A DNA stretch of 64,000 nucleotides from Ichthyophis bannanicus (GCA_033557465.1 CM066036.1:586107574-586171573); one strand, 5' to 3'; positions 9,246 through 19,442 are shown, numbered from the stretch's first letter. Notes: a model not told the origin generated them from the letters alone. Numbers and translations: made by a program.

Positions 9246-10627
9246 TGTCACTCACCTACTTACCCCTGAGGCGGAAGGCCTGGGGCTTCAGTGAGGCTCC
9301 TCTTATGTAGCAAGGACTTAGTAGTGCCCCCTGGGATTTGGAGTCCCAATAGCTAATCAAATAAGAAGGTAGTTGTGGTCGAGTAGCTATGCTTAAAGAG
9401 GTATTTATTTTCCCTTCCCGGGAGAATTCTTGCAACAAGGGTCAAAAGAAATTAAACCATAATACTGGCATAACACAAATGGGGACTACAAATTACAACA
9501 AAAATGCTTCTTGTCAGTGTTAACTAAACAAAAAGGGAAAAACAGGCTTTTTCTATCACAAAAGCTGAACTGTGAAATCTGTGTTCCTCCACAGATTTCT
9601 CTTAGGCAGGCTTTACTTAGGCTTTAACAAAAAGAGGTCACACTATCGGAAAACACCAATGTACAGTCCATTTTGCAAATATCTGAGCTCTCTTCACAGA
9701 AGTCACATTCCATGTCCTCGTGTACTTCTTGGCTATTATATTTTGCAGGGCTGTAATGTGTATCAGTGTTTAGTAGTTTCCTCTCTTCTTGGCCAGAGCT
9801 TCTCTCCCCTCTATCACTGCAGAAAGGCTGGTTACCGTGCACTATGGATTCTCCCCTTAGAGGGCCATACACTTCAGGACCATTGGGAGTAAAATTCAGT
9901 GCCCCTCTATTCCAGGTACTATGCCTTTCTTCAGGCTGAGCTCTGCCTGGCCGATTTGCAACCGGGAAGTTGAAACTTTTCTCCCTTTCACTTCCCCTCA
10001 CAGGACGTCTTTCTCTTAGGTGGGAAATCTCTTTTGGATAAGAGCTTTTGCTCCCCAGGTACCTGCTCCCGTGGTTATTCCCTCTCCCAGCTCCTCGTGG
10101 TTTGCAGCTTGGAATCTCTCTCTGTCCCCAACCGGACTTTGGCTTAGTGCAGCCCAACTTTCCAGCACTAACCTCTGAGAATTCCTCCTGGGCAAACTCC
10201 TCTGAGGTGCAGATGGACTCCACGTCAGAAGCTTTCAGGTATGACTCCTGGCTCTCATGAGCTCTGCTCTTTCCTTTCCCGTGAGTCCTCTCAGTGTCTC
10301 TTTCTCTCTCTGTATCTGAGACTGAGTCTGACTCCCTGCTTGCGTCTCTGTTGGTATCTCTGCTCCTGTCTGTTTGCTCAAGACTGACCTTATTTTATGT
10401 GCGTCATTCTTTGAGTCTCTTGTTAGCTCAAACCCCTGCAGCTGTTTCTGCTTCTCTGATGAGCTATGACGTAATGCTATTCCTGGGCGTTTACCTACAG
10501 CCGGTGCTCTTGTTTTGCTTGGTTGCTCATAGCAACCCCTAGCCATGTGCTTTGCACTGCCGGTTTTAAAACTGCCCTGCATATTTTCCTCTACTTCCAT
10601 AGGCACTATCTGCCTTGCGCCATGACA
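9246..10627 (-). repeat. 3' LTR of the gypsy element
   Basis: 1382 bp, matching 14310-14527 plus 19519-20688. In element orientation it starts TGTCATGG at 10627 and ends GTGACA at 9246. AATAAA on the minus strand lies near 9400, about 150 bp before the LTR end, suitable for 3' end formation. Confidence 0.93.
9624..10606 (-). pseudogene. LTR-embedded ORF, 3' LTR copy (frameshifted)
   Basis: The frame opens at an ATG (10606) only about 20 bp inside the LTR and runs in one frame to 10235; the second half is open in another frame to 9624. Compared with the 5' LTR copy, single-base differences lie near 10375 (gtctgtttgctc against gtctgctttgctc) and near 10395 (one T fewer). Each LTR copy keeps a different half in register, so a frame of roughly 330 codons may once have covered most of the LTR. 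The product would be rich in Arg, Ser and Glu with an acidic, Cys-containing tail. No known domain is recognised. Confidence 0.4.
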
Positions 10628-10640
10628 GATCCCCCCCTTA
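10628..10640 (-). other. Polypurine tract for plus-strand priming
   Basis: Minus strand reads TAAGGGGGGGATC directly before the LTR start TGTCATGG. A purine run at this position is the expected plus-strand primer of LTR elements. That it directly follows the end of RNase H confirms that no integrase lies downstream. Confidence 0.85.
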
Positions 10641-13600
10641 AAATATTACGGGCTGCAGATTTTTCCTGACAGCCCGGAATCCGTGACAGCGCATCCGCCC
10701 CGCCCTATGCTTCACTAAAAAGTTAAAAGGTTGGAGCGCTAGGTGCCACCGGGTCAGACGAGGATTACTATTTCTCATATGATGCAACCATGTCAGAGGG
10801 GCGTGGTCTGTGACCAAAAGGAACTGCCTGCCGGTTAAATAGAAGCGCAATGCCTCCACTGCCCATTTAATCGCCAGGCACTCCTTTTCTATCGTAGAGT
10901 AATTTCTTTCTGCTTTAGTGAGCTTTCGGCTCAAATATGTTACAGGGTGCTCTACCCCCTCAAAGCTTTGAGCCATTACCGCCCCCAACCCTGTTTCGGA
11001 CGCGTCCGTCTGGACTATAAAGGGTAGGTTAAAATCTATCCCCCTTAACACGGGTGCCATACAGAGTTTCTCCTTCAGGGTAGTAAAGGCTTCTTCAGCC
11101 TCCGGGGACCACTTTATCGTATTAGGTGCGTTTTTCCGCAGCATTTCGGTAAATAGGATACTTTCCTCGGCAAAGCGAGGTATAAACCGGCGATAGTATC
11201 CTATCAATGCAAGAAAACTGTGCATCTGCTTTTTTGTTCCCGGACGTGGGAAGTTCCTGACGCTCTCCAGTTTACAGGCTAGGGGCCTTACTACCCCCTT
11301 CCCAACCATGTGGCCCAAGTACTTAGCTTCTTCTGTGGCGAACAAACATTTGGCCGGATTTAATGTTAAGCCAGCCTTGCGAAGTGCCCTAAGTACGGCC
11401 TCTATTCTCGCGAGGTGTTGGGTCCATGTCGTGCTGTAAATAATAACGTCGTCCATATAGGCCAGCGTGTAATCATGGTGGGGTCTCAGGACCTGGTCCA
11501 CCAATCGCTGGCAGGTGGCCGCGGCGCCATGTAAGCCGAATGGCATGCGCCGGAATTGAAAGAGGCCTATAGGCGTACTAAACGCTGTTTTAGGCTTGGA
11601 CTCTTTCGTTAGGGGTACTTGCCAATACCCTTTGGTGAGGTCAAGGGTGGTTAAGTATCTTGCCTGCCCCAAACGATCTAACAAATCGTCAATCCGGGGC
11701 ATCGGGTAAGCGTCAAATTGTGAAATTTCATTCACCCGACGAAAGTCTATACAGAATCTGATAGATCCATCTGGTTTGGGCACCAGCACCACTGGACTAG
11801 ACCAGGGGCTGCGTGACTCCTCTATGACGCCTAGTTTAACCATCTCCCTTACCTGTTCAACTATTTCCCTCTTTTTAGCTTCGGGCATGCGGTAGGGGCG
11901 CTGCCGAATTATTCGCCCCGGTGCGGTAATAATTTCATGGGCTACTACGTGAGTTTCCCCAGGTGTCGTAGTTAAGACATCCGAGAACCTGTCCAGGACT
12001 TGGGCCAATTTTTGCTGTTGTGGTATAGAAAGCCCTTCACCTACCCTAGGTTTGGACTTGTCCTTCAAATCTGTAATTTGAGGACCAAGGTCTTCTTCTT
12101 TAGGTTCTTCAGCTAGGGCCGTCATAATTTTTACTTCACTCTGGACCGTGGACCCGAACCCCTTTTCTCCCCTAGTGGTTGATGGTAACGAGGACACCTC
12201 CTCTATTATGGGAAAACCCACTCGCTCGCATATTAGTTGCGCTATGCGATCGCCTACTTGAATTTTAAAGTCGGTCTTACTGAAGTTGAAGACCAAGACC
12301 TTGATGCATCCTCTATAATCGGGATATATTACCCCAGCCCCTATATATAAAAAGAACTTAACTGCAAGACCTGACCTTGGAGCAATACGGCCATAGCAAC
12401 CCTCTGGGATTCTCACTTGGATGCCTGTATCAATTAAGGCCTTCCCTCCTTTTTCAACTATGGCTTCCTCAGCACTGAATAAGTCGTAGCCGGCCGCTCC
12501 TGGGGTGGCTCTCTGTGGGCTTTTGGCCAGGTTTGTCACCTTACAGAACTGTAGGATGAATTTTGCCTTCCCTAAGGGCGCCCCCTTCTTGGGAACCTGT
12601 GGCCGTGTCCTATTCTTCTGTGACTTGCCAAACAGGGGACTCGGGAGTTTAGCGGCCAAAGCTTCTATTTCCCCTTCCTGTGTCCCTACCTGGTGTTGGT
12701 TGGACTTTAGGCCAGGTTTATTAAGCTTCCCGTCCATTTTCTGACAAAATGATGGCCAGTCCCGCCACAGGACAACCTCCCTTGGCAGCTTTGGAACTAT
12801 AGCTACTAATATGTTCTGCTGAGTTTCTAATGCATTTACCCTTACACTGTGTAGTGGATAGTGCGAGGCTGCGCCGTGCACGCACCTGACACGAACTTGT
12901 CCCTCTGCTTGACTCGGGGGCGACTGGCGGTGCCCCTCAATGGCTTCCCAGAGCCTCTTTGAAATCATGCTCTGGTCAGCCCCCGAGTCAAGTAGAGCCA
13001 GTGTGTGAATACCTTCCACTTGTGCTTGGATCAGGAATTCGTCCTGCTCTGTTTCCTCTGTCCCTGTCACCAGGACTGTTCGTTCTGTGCAGGATCTCTG
13101 ATAATGTCCAGTTTTTCCACACCTAAAACATTTTCCTTTGGGTACAGAATAGACATTACCATCAGAGACATTGACATTCAACATTTCAGGTTTATACATC
13201 TTATCAGGCACATATTTTTCTTTTCTGCCACTTTTTCTCCTACCAGCTGCCAACCAGATACCTTGCCCTGAGGTGTCAGTCCTCTCGGCAGCGAAATACC
13301 GCTCCACAAGAGTGGCTGCCTCCTCTGAGGTTTGGCAGTGCTGGAGCGTCAGAAAAGTTGTAAGACCTCTGGGAACAGCCTGCATAAATTGTTCTAGCAC
13401 AATTTTGTCTAGGACTGTTTCCACTGTACCTCCCTCTGCTAGCAACCATTTTTTGGCTACACTTTTTAACCGCTGTGCTAGAGCCTTGGGGGTCTCTTGA
13501 GGCCTAATTACTGCCTCCCTAAACATTCTTTGATAGTGAAGTGGGGTGAGCCCCAATCTATCTTTTACCGCTTTCTTCACTTCAATATAATTGGAAGCTA

Positions 13601-13979
13601 ATTCTGCTGGCATAGCCTTATACGCTGAAAGGGCCTTGCCTGTGAGCAACAGGGCAAACCGGGTGGCCCATTGCTCCTCTGGCCATTTCAGGGTGGTAGC
13701 TATCCGCTCAAAAGCGTCCAAGTAATCGTCCAAATTGTCTTGCGGTTGTAACTGTCCTAATGCAAAGGCACCATACGACCTCAGACCTGCGGCTTGGAGT
13801 GCCATGGGGACGTCCGCTGCGGCGTCTAGCAGCTTCTTTAAAAGCGCGTCTTTGGTCTCTATCAAGGGCCGCTGCTGCTCCTGTATGGTCCTTGTCGTTT
13901 GTTCCTGAAGGTAATGGATAAGTTCCACTTGCTTATCCCACTGCGCCTTCATCCATTGGGCTACATCCTGTGGCTCCAT
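10638..13979 (-). CDS. gag-pol: Gag-Pol polyprotein of gypsy element (PR-dUTPase-RT-RH)
   Basis: The open frame begins at 14093, but I prefer the ATG at 13979 (MEPQDVAQW), which starts the conserved capsid region. Residue numbers below count from 14093. Capsid/SCAN-like helical region is about 105-270. CCHC knuckle CFRCGKTGHYQRSC is at 322-335. Protease active site DSGA is at 369-372. The dUTPase domain is 510-650. RT runs from about 720 with YMDD at 879-882. RNase H is about 1015-1133, with DASETGLGAV and VTDHAPL. Near 10693 the frame slips just after KHRAG: the expected D-A-L-S-R end of RNase H lies in another frame, so the last part is disrupted. Gag and Pol share one frame without a visible shift signal. 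No zinc HHCC, DDE core or GPY/F integrase motif is seen. Confidence 0.9.
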   Translation of the reverse strand: MEPQDVAQWMKAQWDKQVELIHYLQEQTTRTIQEQQRPLIETKDALLKKLLDAAADVPMALQAAGLRSYGAFALGQLQPQDNLDDYLDAFERIATTLKWPEEQWATRFALLLTGKALSAYKAMPAELASNYIEVKKAVKDRLGLTPLHYQRMFREAVIRPQETPKALAQRLKSVAKKWLLAEGGTVETVLDKIVLEQFMQAVPRGLTTFLTLQHCQTSEEAATLVERYFAAERTDTSGQGIWLAAGRRKSGRKEKYVPDKMYKPEMLNVNVSDGNVYSVPKGKCFRCGKTGHYQRSCTERTVLVTGTEETEQDEFLIQAQVEGIHTLALLDSGADQSMISKRLWEAIEGHRQSPPSQAEGQVRVRCVHGAASHYPLHSVRVNALETQQNILVAIVPKLPREVVLWRDWPSFCQKMDGKLNKPGLKSNQHQVGTQEGEIEALAAKLPSPLFGKSQKNRTRPQVPKKGAPLGKAKFILQFCKVTNLAKSPQRATPGAAGYDLFSAEEAIVEKGGKALIDTGIQVRIPEGCYGRIAPRSGLAVKFFLYIGAGVIYPDYRGCIKVLVFNFSKTDFKIQVGDRIAQLICERVGFPIIEEVSSLPSTTRGEKGFGSTVQSEVKIMTALAEEPKEEDLGPQITDLKDKSKPRVGEGLSIPQQQKLAQVLDRFSDVLTTTPGETHVVAHEIITAPGRIIRQRPYRMPEAKKREIVEQVREMVKLGVIEESRSPWSSPVVLVPKPDGSIRFCIDFRRVNEISQFDAYPMPRIDDLLDRLGQARYLTTLDLTKGYWQVPLTKESKPKTAFSTPIGLFQFRRMPFGLHGAAATCQRLVDQVLRPHHDYTLAYMDDVIIYSTTWTQHLARIEAVLRALRKAGLTLNPAKCLFATEEAKYLGHMVGKGVVRPLACKLESVRNFPRPGTKKQMHSFLALIGYYRRFIPRFAEESILFTEMLRKNAPNTIKWSPEAEEAFTTLKEKLCMAPVLRGIDFNLPFIVQTDASETGLGAVMAQSFEGVEHPVTYLSRKLTKAERNYSTIEKECLAIKWAVEALRFYLTGRQFLLVTDHAPLTWLHHMRNSNPRLTRWHLALQPFNFLVKHRAGRMRCHGFRAVRKNLQPVIF
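12144..12566 (-). other. dUTPase domain within gag-pol, catalytic Asp lost
   Basis: Five trimeric-dUTPase motifs occur in order: TPGAAGYDL, APRSGLAVK, GAGVIYPDYRG, GDRIAQLI and RGEKGFGST. In the family, motif 3 reads G-V-I-D-x-x-Y; here the Asp that activates the attacking water is Tyr (codon 12324-12326), and the last Gly of motif 5 is Val. The fold is probably kept, but catalysis is doubtful. The domain sits between protease and RT, where Gmr1-like relatives carry integrase. Confidence 0.9.
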
Positions 13980-14290
13980 CCTTCGCCTTGATGTACCTAC
14001 AGAGAAATAGAAACAAACAAAAACCAAGTGTGATACCGCAACTTTTTTTTTTTCCACTGCCCTTTCTCTGCCCACCAGCGCCCCCTTTCTCAATTTATCC
14101 TCCCCACGTCTGACTAGGTACTTTTTACCTGAGCCTTCATGCAGGGGTCAGCTTGTGAGAAAGTTTTCTCCGGGTCCAGCACCTGGCAGCAGAAATCTTC
14201 CTGATGGTTCTCTCCTTCTGGATGACTGCTTTCCTTTTCCAGCAGACTGTAGTCCTTTTGTGCTTGTCCTTTTGGAACCTTGCGCAAAAC

Positions 14291-14307
14291 TCCTGCCAAC
14301 TACGCCA
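14291..14307 (-). promoter_or_regulatory. Primer-binding site, tRNA-Ser type
   Basis: Minus strand TGGCGTAGTTGGCAGGA, two bases after the 5' LTR. From memory of vertebrate tRNAs it is complementary to the 3' end of tRNA-Ser (AGA/TGA type) including CCA, with one mismatch. It would prime minus-strand DNA synthesis. Confidence 0.75.
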
Positions 14308-14527
14308 CTTGTCACTCACCTACTTACCCCTGAGGCGGAAGGCCTGGGGCTTCAGTGAGGCTCCTCTTATGTAGCAAGGACTTAGTAGTGCCCCCTGGGA
14401 TTTGGAGTCCCAATAGCTAATCAAATAAGAAGTTAGCTGTTGTCGAGTAGCTATGCTTAAAGAGGTATTTATTTTCCCTTCCCGGGAGAATTCTTGCAAC
14501 AAGGGTCAAAAGAAATTAAACCATAAT

Positions 14528-15400
14528 AGGCTTTCCTAACCAGGGCTCCACACATCAAACAGTAAGTAAGGATTTGAGGGTTTCTTTGTTTGGTTTTTTT
14601 TTATTAAATTGCTAGCTCTCTGACTGGGAGCTCTTAAAAGGGTTTTGTGTATACTTTTTAAAAGCAAGGTTACTTACATTTTTGCTGTTTTAGGGGAACT
14701 TTACTGGAGCACAGTAGGTTGCTGAACTCTGTAACCTCCTCAGATTCAGAAACTGCTAACACCTAATCAGGTGTTAGTGGGCCTGTTTCCTGAGTGCAGT
14801 TGAAGCCTGCATAAAAGGCTCCTGTGCCCTGCTCTTTTGAGGCTTTCCTAACCAGGGCTCCACACATCAAACAGTAAGTAAGGATTTGAGGGTTTCTTTG
14901 TTTGGTTTTTTTTTATTAAATTGCTAGCTCTCTGACTGGGAGCTCTTAAAAGGGTTTTGTGTATACTTTTTAAAAGCAAGGTTACTTACATTTTTGCTGT
15001 TTTAGGGGAACTTTACTGGAGCACAGTAGGTTGCTGAACTCTGTAACCTCCTCAGATTCAGAAACTGCTAACACCTAATCAGGTGTTAGTGGGCCTGTTT
15101 CCTGAGTGCAGTTGAAGCCTGCATAAAAGGCTCCTGTGCCCTGCTCTTTTGAGGCTTTCCTAACCAGGGCTCCACACATCAAACAGTAAGTAAGGATTTG
15201 AGGGTTTCTCTGTTTGGTTTTTTTTATTAAATTGCTAGCTCTCTGACTGGGAGCTCTTAAAAGGGTTTTGTGTATACTTTTTAAAAGCAAGGTTACTTAC
15301 ATTTTTGCTGTTTTAGGGGAACTTTACTGGAGCACAGTAGGTTGCTGAACTCTGTAACCTCCTCAGATTCAGAACCTGCTAACACCTAATCAGGTGTTAG
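14528..15400 (+). promoter_or_regulatory. Tandem 312-bp 5' monomers of CR1
   Basis: Two full units (14528-14839, 14840-15151) and a partial one (15152-15400), nearly identical. Each contains CTAACACCT-AATC-AGGTGTTAG, a 9-bp perfect hairpin (14756-14777, 15068-15089, 15379-15400). In the full units a TATA-like CATAAAAG lies about 28 bp before the next unit begins (for example 14811-14818 against 14840). The array stops exactly at the third hairpin. This arrangement suggests that each monomer carries a promoter whose start site defines the next unit edge; promoter activity is inference. Confidence 0.8.
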
Positions 15401-15625
15401 TTCCCTCCCTACCCACCCCGGCTCCCACCCACCCCTAGTGAGCAATCTTGCTTTATAGGGCACCTCCCCCTTTAGCAAATCACAGTGAATTGGACCAGCA
15501 CATATTGAATATAATTAAAGAGATTTAACTGCTTTTTCTCTGAAAGGACAGCTGCAAAACCAGCTAGTACTTGGTAGTTCTCTCTCTTTTGCTTTAACAG
15601 ATACCTAAGCTCCACAAACAGAACA

Positions 15626-16570
15626 ATGGCTGGGAAAAATCGTATTGCTAAAGCTGTTGCCCCCGTTACAGCTTCTGCCTCGGTCCAGACAGAGGTCCTA
15701 TTGCCAGTTGAAGAACCGGTTCCATGTGCAGGGTGCCTGCATGCTGAAGCTCTGAGGAAACAAGTGGAGGAACTCAGAGAGGAGGTGGCGAGGCTGAGGA
15801 GCATTCAAGACAGTGAGAAGTACATTGATGAGATGCTTCTTGCAGCAACCAGGCTCTCCAGCACAGGAGAAGATGGGTGCCAACAGAATGTCGATGGTTG
15901 GACAACAGTCACCAGAGCCTGCAAAATCACCAATCCAACTTCTCCAGCCCTTGAATTGAAGAACCATTATGCAGCCCTGGAAGTGGAGGAGGTGAAAGCA
16001 TCCCTGGAAAGGGAAGAACCAGAGTTCAAGTACCCCATAGTTGCGGAATCAGTGACCAGAAGGAAACGAAGGGTAGTGGTTGTTGGAGACTCTCTTCTGA
16101 GGGGTACTGAGGCGTCCATCTGCCGACTAGACTTGATGTCCAGAGAGGTGTGCTGTCTGCCTGGTGCCAAGATCCAAGATGTTACGGAGAGTTTGCCGAG
16201 ACTCATCAAGTCCACTGACTATTACCCAATGTTGCTAATCCATGTTGGAACAAATGATACTGCCAGGTATACCTCGGAACGTATCAAAAGTGACTTCATG
16301 GCTCTGGGACAGAGGGTGAAGCAGGTAGGTGCACAGGTGGTGTTCTCTTCAATCCTCCCTGTTGAGGGTAAAGGCCAAGGCAGAGAAACTCGCATCCTGG
16401 AGATGAATGCATGGCTGCGTGGATGGTGTCTTCGAGAGCGTTTTGGTTTCCTAGACCATGGGATGCTGTTCCAAGGGTTGCAGAGCAGAGATGGCATCCA
16501 TCTGTCCAAGAAAGGTCAACACATCTTTGGTAGTAGACTGGCTAATCTACTGAAGAGGGCTTTAAACTAG
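15626..16570 (+). CDS. CR1 ORF1 protein with SGNH/GDSL hydrolase domain
   Basis: 314 codons, intact. The N-terminal third has a C-x2-C pair (PCAGC) followed by a coiled-coil-like stretch (about residues 39-65, ALRKQVEELREEVARL). From about residue 150 comes a SGNH hydrolase domain: block I VVGDSLLRG with the catalytic Ser, HVGTNDT for the Asn-containing block III, and DGIHLSKKG with the Asp-x-x-His pair. CR1 ORF1 proteins with esterase domains are known; they are thought to act in the RNP or in membrane or lipid interaction. It ends 5 bp before ORF2 starts, so ORF2 is probably translated by reinitiation from the same RNA. Confidence 0.9.
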   Translation: MAGKNRIAKAVAPVTASASVQTEVLLPVEEPVPCAGCLHAEALRKQVEELREEVARLRSIQDSEKYIDEMLLAATRLSSTGEDGCQQNVDGWTTVTRACKITNPTSPALELKNHYAALEVEEVKASLEREEPEFKYPIVAESVTRRKRRVVVVGDSLLRGTEASICRLDLMSREVCCLPGAKIQDVTESLPRLIKSTDYYPMLLIHVGTNDTARYTSERIKSDFMALGQRVKQVGAQVVFSSILPVEGKGQGRETRILEMNAWLRGWCLRERFGFLDHGMLFQGLQSRDGIHLSKKGQHIFGSRLANLLKRALN

Positions 16571-16575
16571 CTTCG

Positions 16576-19442
16576 TTGGGGATGGGTGAAGAAAGCCCCC
16601 AGGTAAGTGAAAGCCCCCAGGTAGGTGATACATTAAATACCTTTATGGAAATGGGTAACAGGGGTAACACATGGAAAGCAGTGTGTATTAATGCCCGTAG
16701 CATGGGAAATAAGATCCCTGAAGTTGAAGCTTTGGTGGGAGTGGCTGACTTGGATTTAGTGGCAGTTACAGAAACATGGTTCACAGAAAACCATGACTGG
16801 GATGTAACTATACCTGGCTATACTTTATTCAGAAAGGACAGGGTAGGAAGAAGGGGAGGAGGAGTGGCACTATATGTAAAAACTACTATTAAAGCATTGG
16901 AATTACAGAGCTTAAAAGGGAGAGAGGAGGCATTGTGGGTTAAACTAGAAAGAGGGAAAGAGAAATCTATTTGCATTGGTGTGATATACAGACCTCCCTC
17001 ACAAGAGGAAGAGGTGGACAGAGAGTTAATTGAAGACATACGCAGCATTGCTAGGAAAGGGGAAGTGCTACTGCTAGGAGATTTCAATATGCCAGATGTT
17101 GATTGGCACATTCCTGCTGCAGTATCATCTAGAAGTAAGGAGATCCTGGATTCTCTACAGGGAGAACTATTCAGGCAATTGGTAACAGACCCCACACGTG
17201 AAGGGGCCATACTGGACTTGGTGCTTACCAATGGTGAGAGTGTTTCTGATGTTGTAGTGGGAGATCATTTTGCATCCAGTGACCACCAGATGGTGTGGTT
17301 CAGTATTAGGACTAGGGCTGTTAGAATCCATTCCAAGGTGAAGATCTTAGACTTTAGGAAGACTAACTTTGCGAAGATGGGCCAATACCTCAGGGAGTCG
17401 TTAGTGGGATGGGAACAGCTGGGGGATGTAGAAAAACAGTGGGCAAAACTGAAAGGGGATATTTTAAAGGCAACCAACCTTTTTGTTAAAATGGTAAATA
17501 AAGGCAAAAGGAACAGGAGACCGCTATGTTTTTCGAAGGAAGTAGCTGAAAAAGTGAAGAAAAAGAGGGAGGCCTTCATGAAATACAAGAGATCACAGAG
17601 AGAGGAAGACAGGCATCTGTATTTGGAAAAACTTAGAGAAGCTAGCAAAGTAGTCAAGAAGGCAAAGATTCAAAAGGAGGAGGAAATAGCCAATGCAATA
17701 AAATGGGGGGATAAGACATTTTTCAGATATATTAGTGAGAAGAGGAAGGGCAAAAGTGGTATTGTCAGACTCAAGGGTGCAGGGGGGGAATATGTAAAAG
17801 CTGATAAGGATAAAGCGGAATTGCTTAACAAATATTTTTGTTCTGTGTTCACAGATGAAGAACCAGGAGCAGGACCTCAGAAAACACCCACAAATAAGAA
17901 CAGAAGCGAGGGACATCTTGAACAATTTTCAGAAGACTGTGTTCGTGAGAAACTAGCTCAACTTAAAGTAGACAAAGCGATGGGACCGGATGGGATACAC
18001 CCTAGAATACTGAGGGAACTTGGGGACGTTCTAGCACCTCCACTGACTGACCTTTTCAATGCCTCGTTGGAGTCGGGAGTGGTGCCAAAGGACTGGAGAG
18101 AGGCTCATGTGGTGCCTTTACACAAAAGCGGAAGTAAGGATGTGGTTGAAAACTACAGGCCGGTTAGTTTAACTTCAGTGGTGAGTAAATTATTGGAAAC
18201 GCTGCTGAAAGAGAAAATAGTGAGGTTTCTGGAGTCCGGCGGATTACAGGATCCGAGGCAGCATGGATTCACCAGAGGCAGGTCTTGTCAGACAAATCTG
18301 ATCGATTTCATGACTGGGTGACCAGGGAGTTGGACCGAGGGAGAGCTCTAGATGTGGTGTATTTAGATTTCAGTAAAGCCTTTGACACTGTTCCTCACAG
18401 GCGACTTATAAACAAACTGAGCACCCTAGGGATGGACCCTAAAGTTACTGCTTGGGTTAGAAATTGGTTGGGTGGGAGGCGACAAAGAGTACAAGTAAAT
18501 GGAGCTCACTCTGAGGAGAAGGATGTTACCAGTGGTGTGCCCCAGGGATCTGTCCTTGGTCCGATTCTTTTTAACATCTTTGTTAGTGATATAGCGGAAG
18601 GGCTGTCTGGTAAGGTTTGCCTCTTTGCGGATGATACCAAAATCTGTAATAGAGTAGACACCCAGGAAGGTGTAGATAACATGGGGAGGGATCTAGCTAA
18701 GCTTGAAGAATGGTCTAGAATTTGGCAGCTGGGATTTAATGTTAAAAAATGTAAGGTCATGCATTTGGGCTGCAGCAATCCAAGGGAGCAATACAGTATA
18801 GGAGGTGAAGTACTTTTGTCCACTAAAGAAGAGCGGGACCTAGGCGTGGTTGTGTCTGATGATCTTAAAGTAGCTAAACAGGTAGAAAAGGCGATGGCAA
18901 AAGCTAGAAGGATGCTTGGGTGCATACGGAGAGGAATGGCTAGCAGAAAAAAGGAGGTGATAATACCTCTGTATAAGTCTTTGGTGCGACCTCATTTGGA
19001 GTATGGTGTGCAATTCTGGAGACCGCACCTTCAAAAGGATGTGAACAGGATGGAGTCGGTGCAGAGGGTTGCTACTAAAATGATTAATGGGCTTCATTAT
19101 AAAGCATATGAGGACAGACTTAAGGATCTTAATATGTACACCTTAGAGGAAAGGCGGGATAGAGGTGATATGATTGAGATGTTTAAATACCTCCGTGGCA
19201 TAAATGTTCAGGGAAAGAGCCTCTTTCAATTGAAAGCAAGTTCTGCTACGAGGGGACATGGGATGAGGGTGAAGGGAGATAGATTCAGGAGTGATATGCG
19301 GAAATATTTCTTTACGGAAAGAGTAGTGGATCCGTGGAATAGTCTCCCAGTGGAGGTGGTAGAGATGAGGACAGTAACTGAATTCAAAAAAGCATGGGAC
19401 CAACACAGAGGATCTCTAAAGGTAGAAAGTGGACTGTTGTAG
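16576..19442 (+). pseudogene. CR1 ORF2 (endonuclease-RT), one frameshift
   Basis: The first frame (16576-18321) holds an APE-type endonuclease (NARSMGNK, VTETWF, GDFNMPDVDW, SSDHQMVW) and the start of RT (KAMGPDGIHPRIL, NYRPVSLTS). The second frame (18285-19442) continues RT with DFSKAFDTVPH, GVPQGSVLGP and the catalytic FADDTKIC, then the C-terminal domain. The break is near 18309, where one base is missing relative to the copy at 31055 (gatttcatgac against gatttctttgac). Everything else appears open, about 950 codons in all, normal for CR1. The protein would nick target DNA and reverse-transcribe its RNA. Confidence 0.92.

Noticed and set aside
12144..12566. Host dUTPase gene or processed copy
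   Set aside because: It is in frame within gag-pol between protease and RT, so it belongs to the retrotransposon.
13290..13780. Host SCAN-domain gene
   Set aside because: The SCAN-like region is followed by a CCHC knuckle, protease and RT in the same frame between LTRs; it is the capsid of the element. SCAN domains are thought to derive from such capsids.
14528..15400. Independent satellite array
   Set aside because: Only 2.8 copies, bounded by the TAAT duplication and continuous with CR1 ORF1, so it is the 5' region of the LINE.
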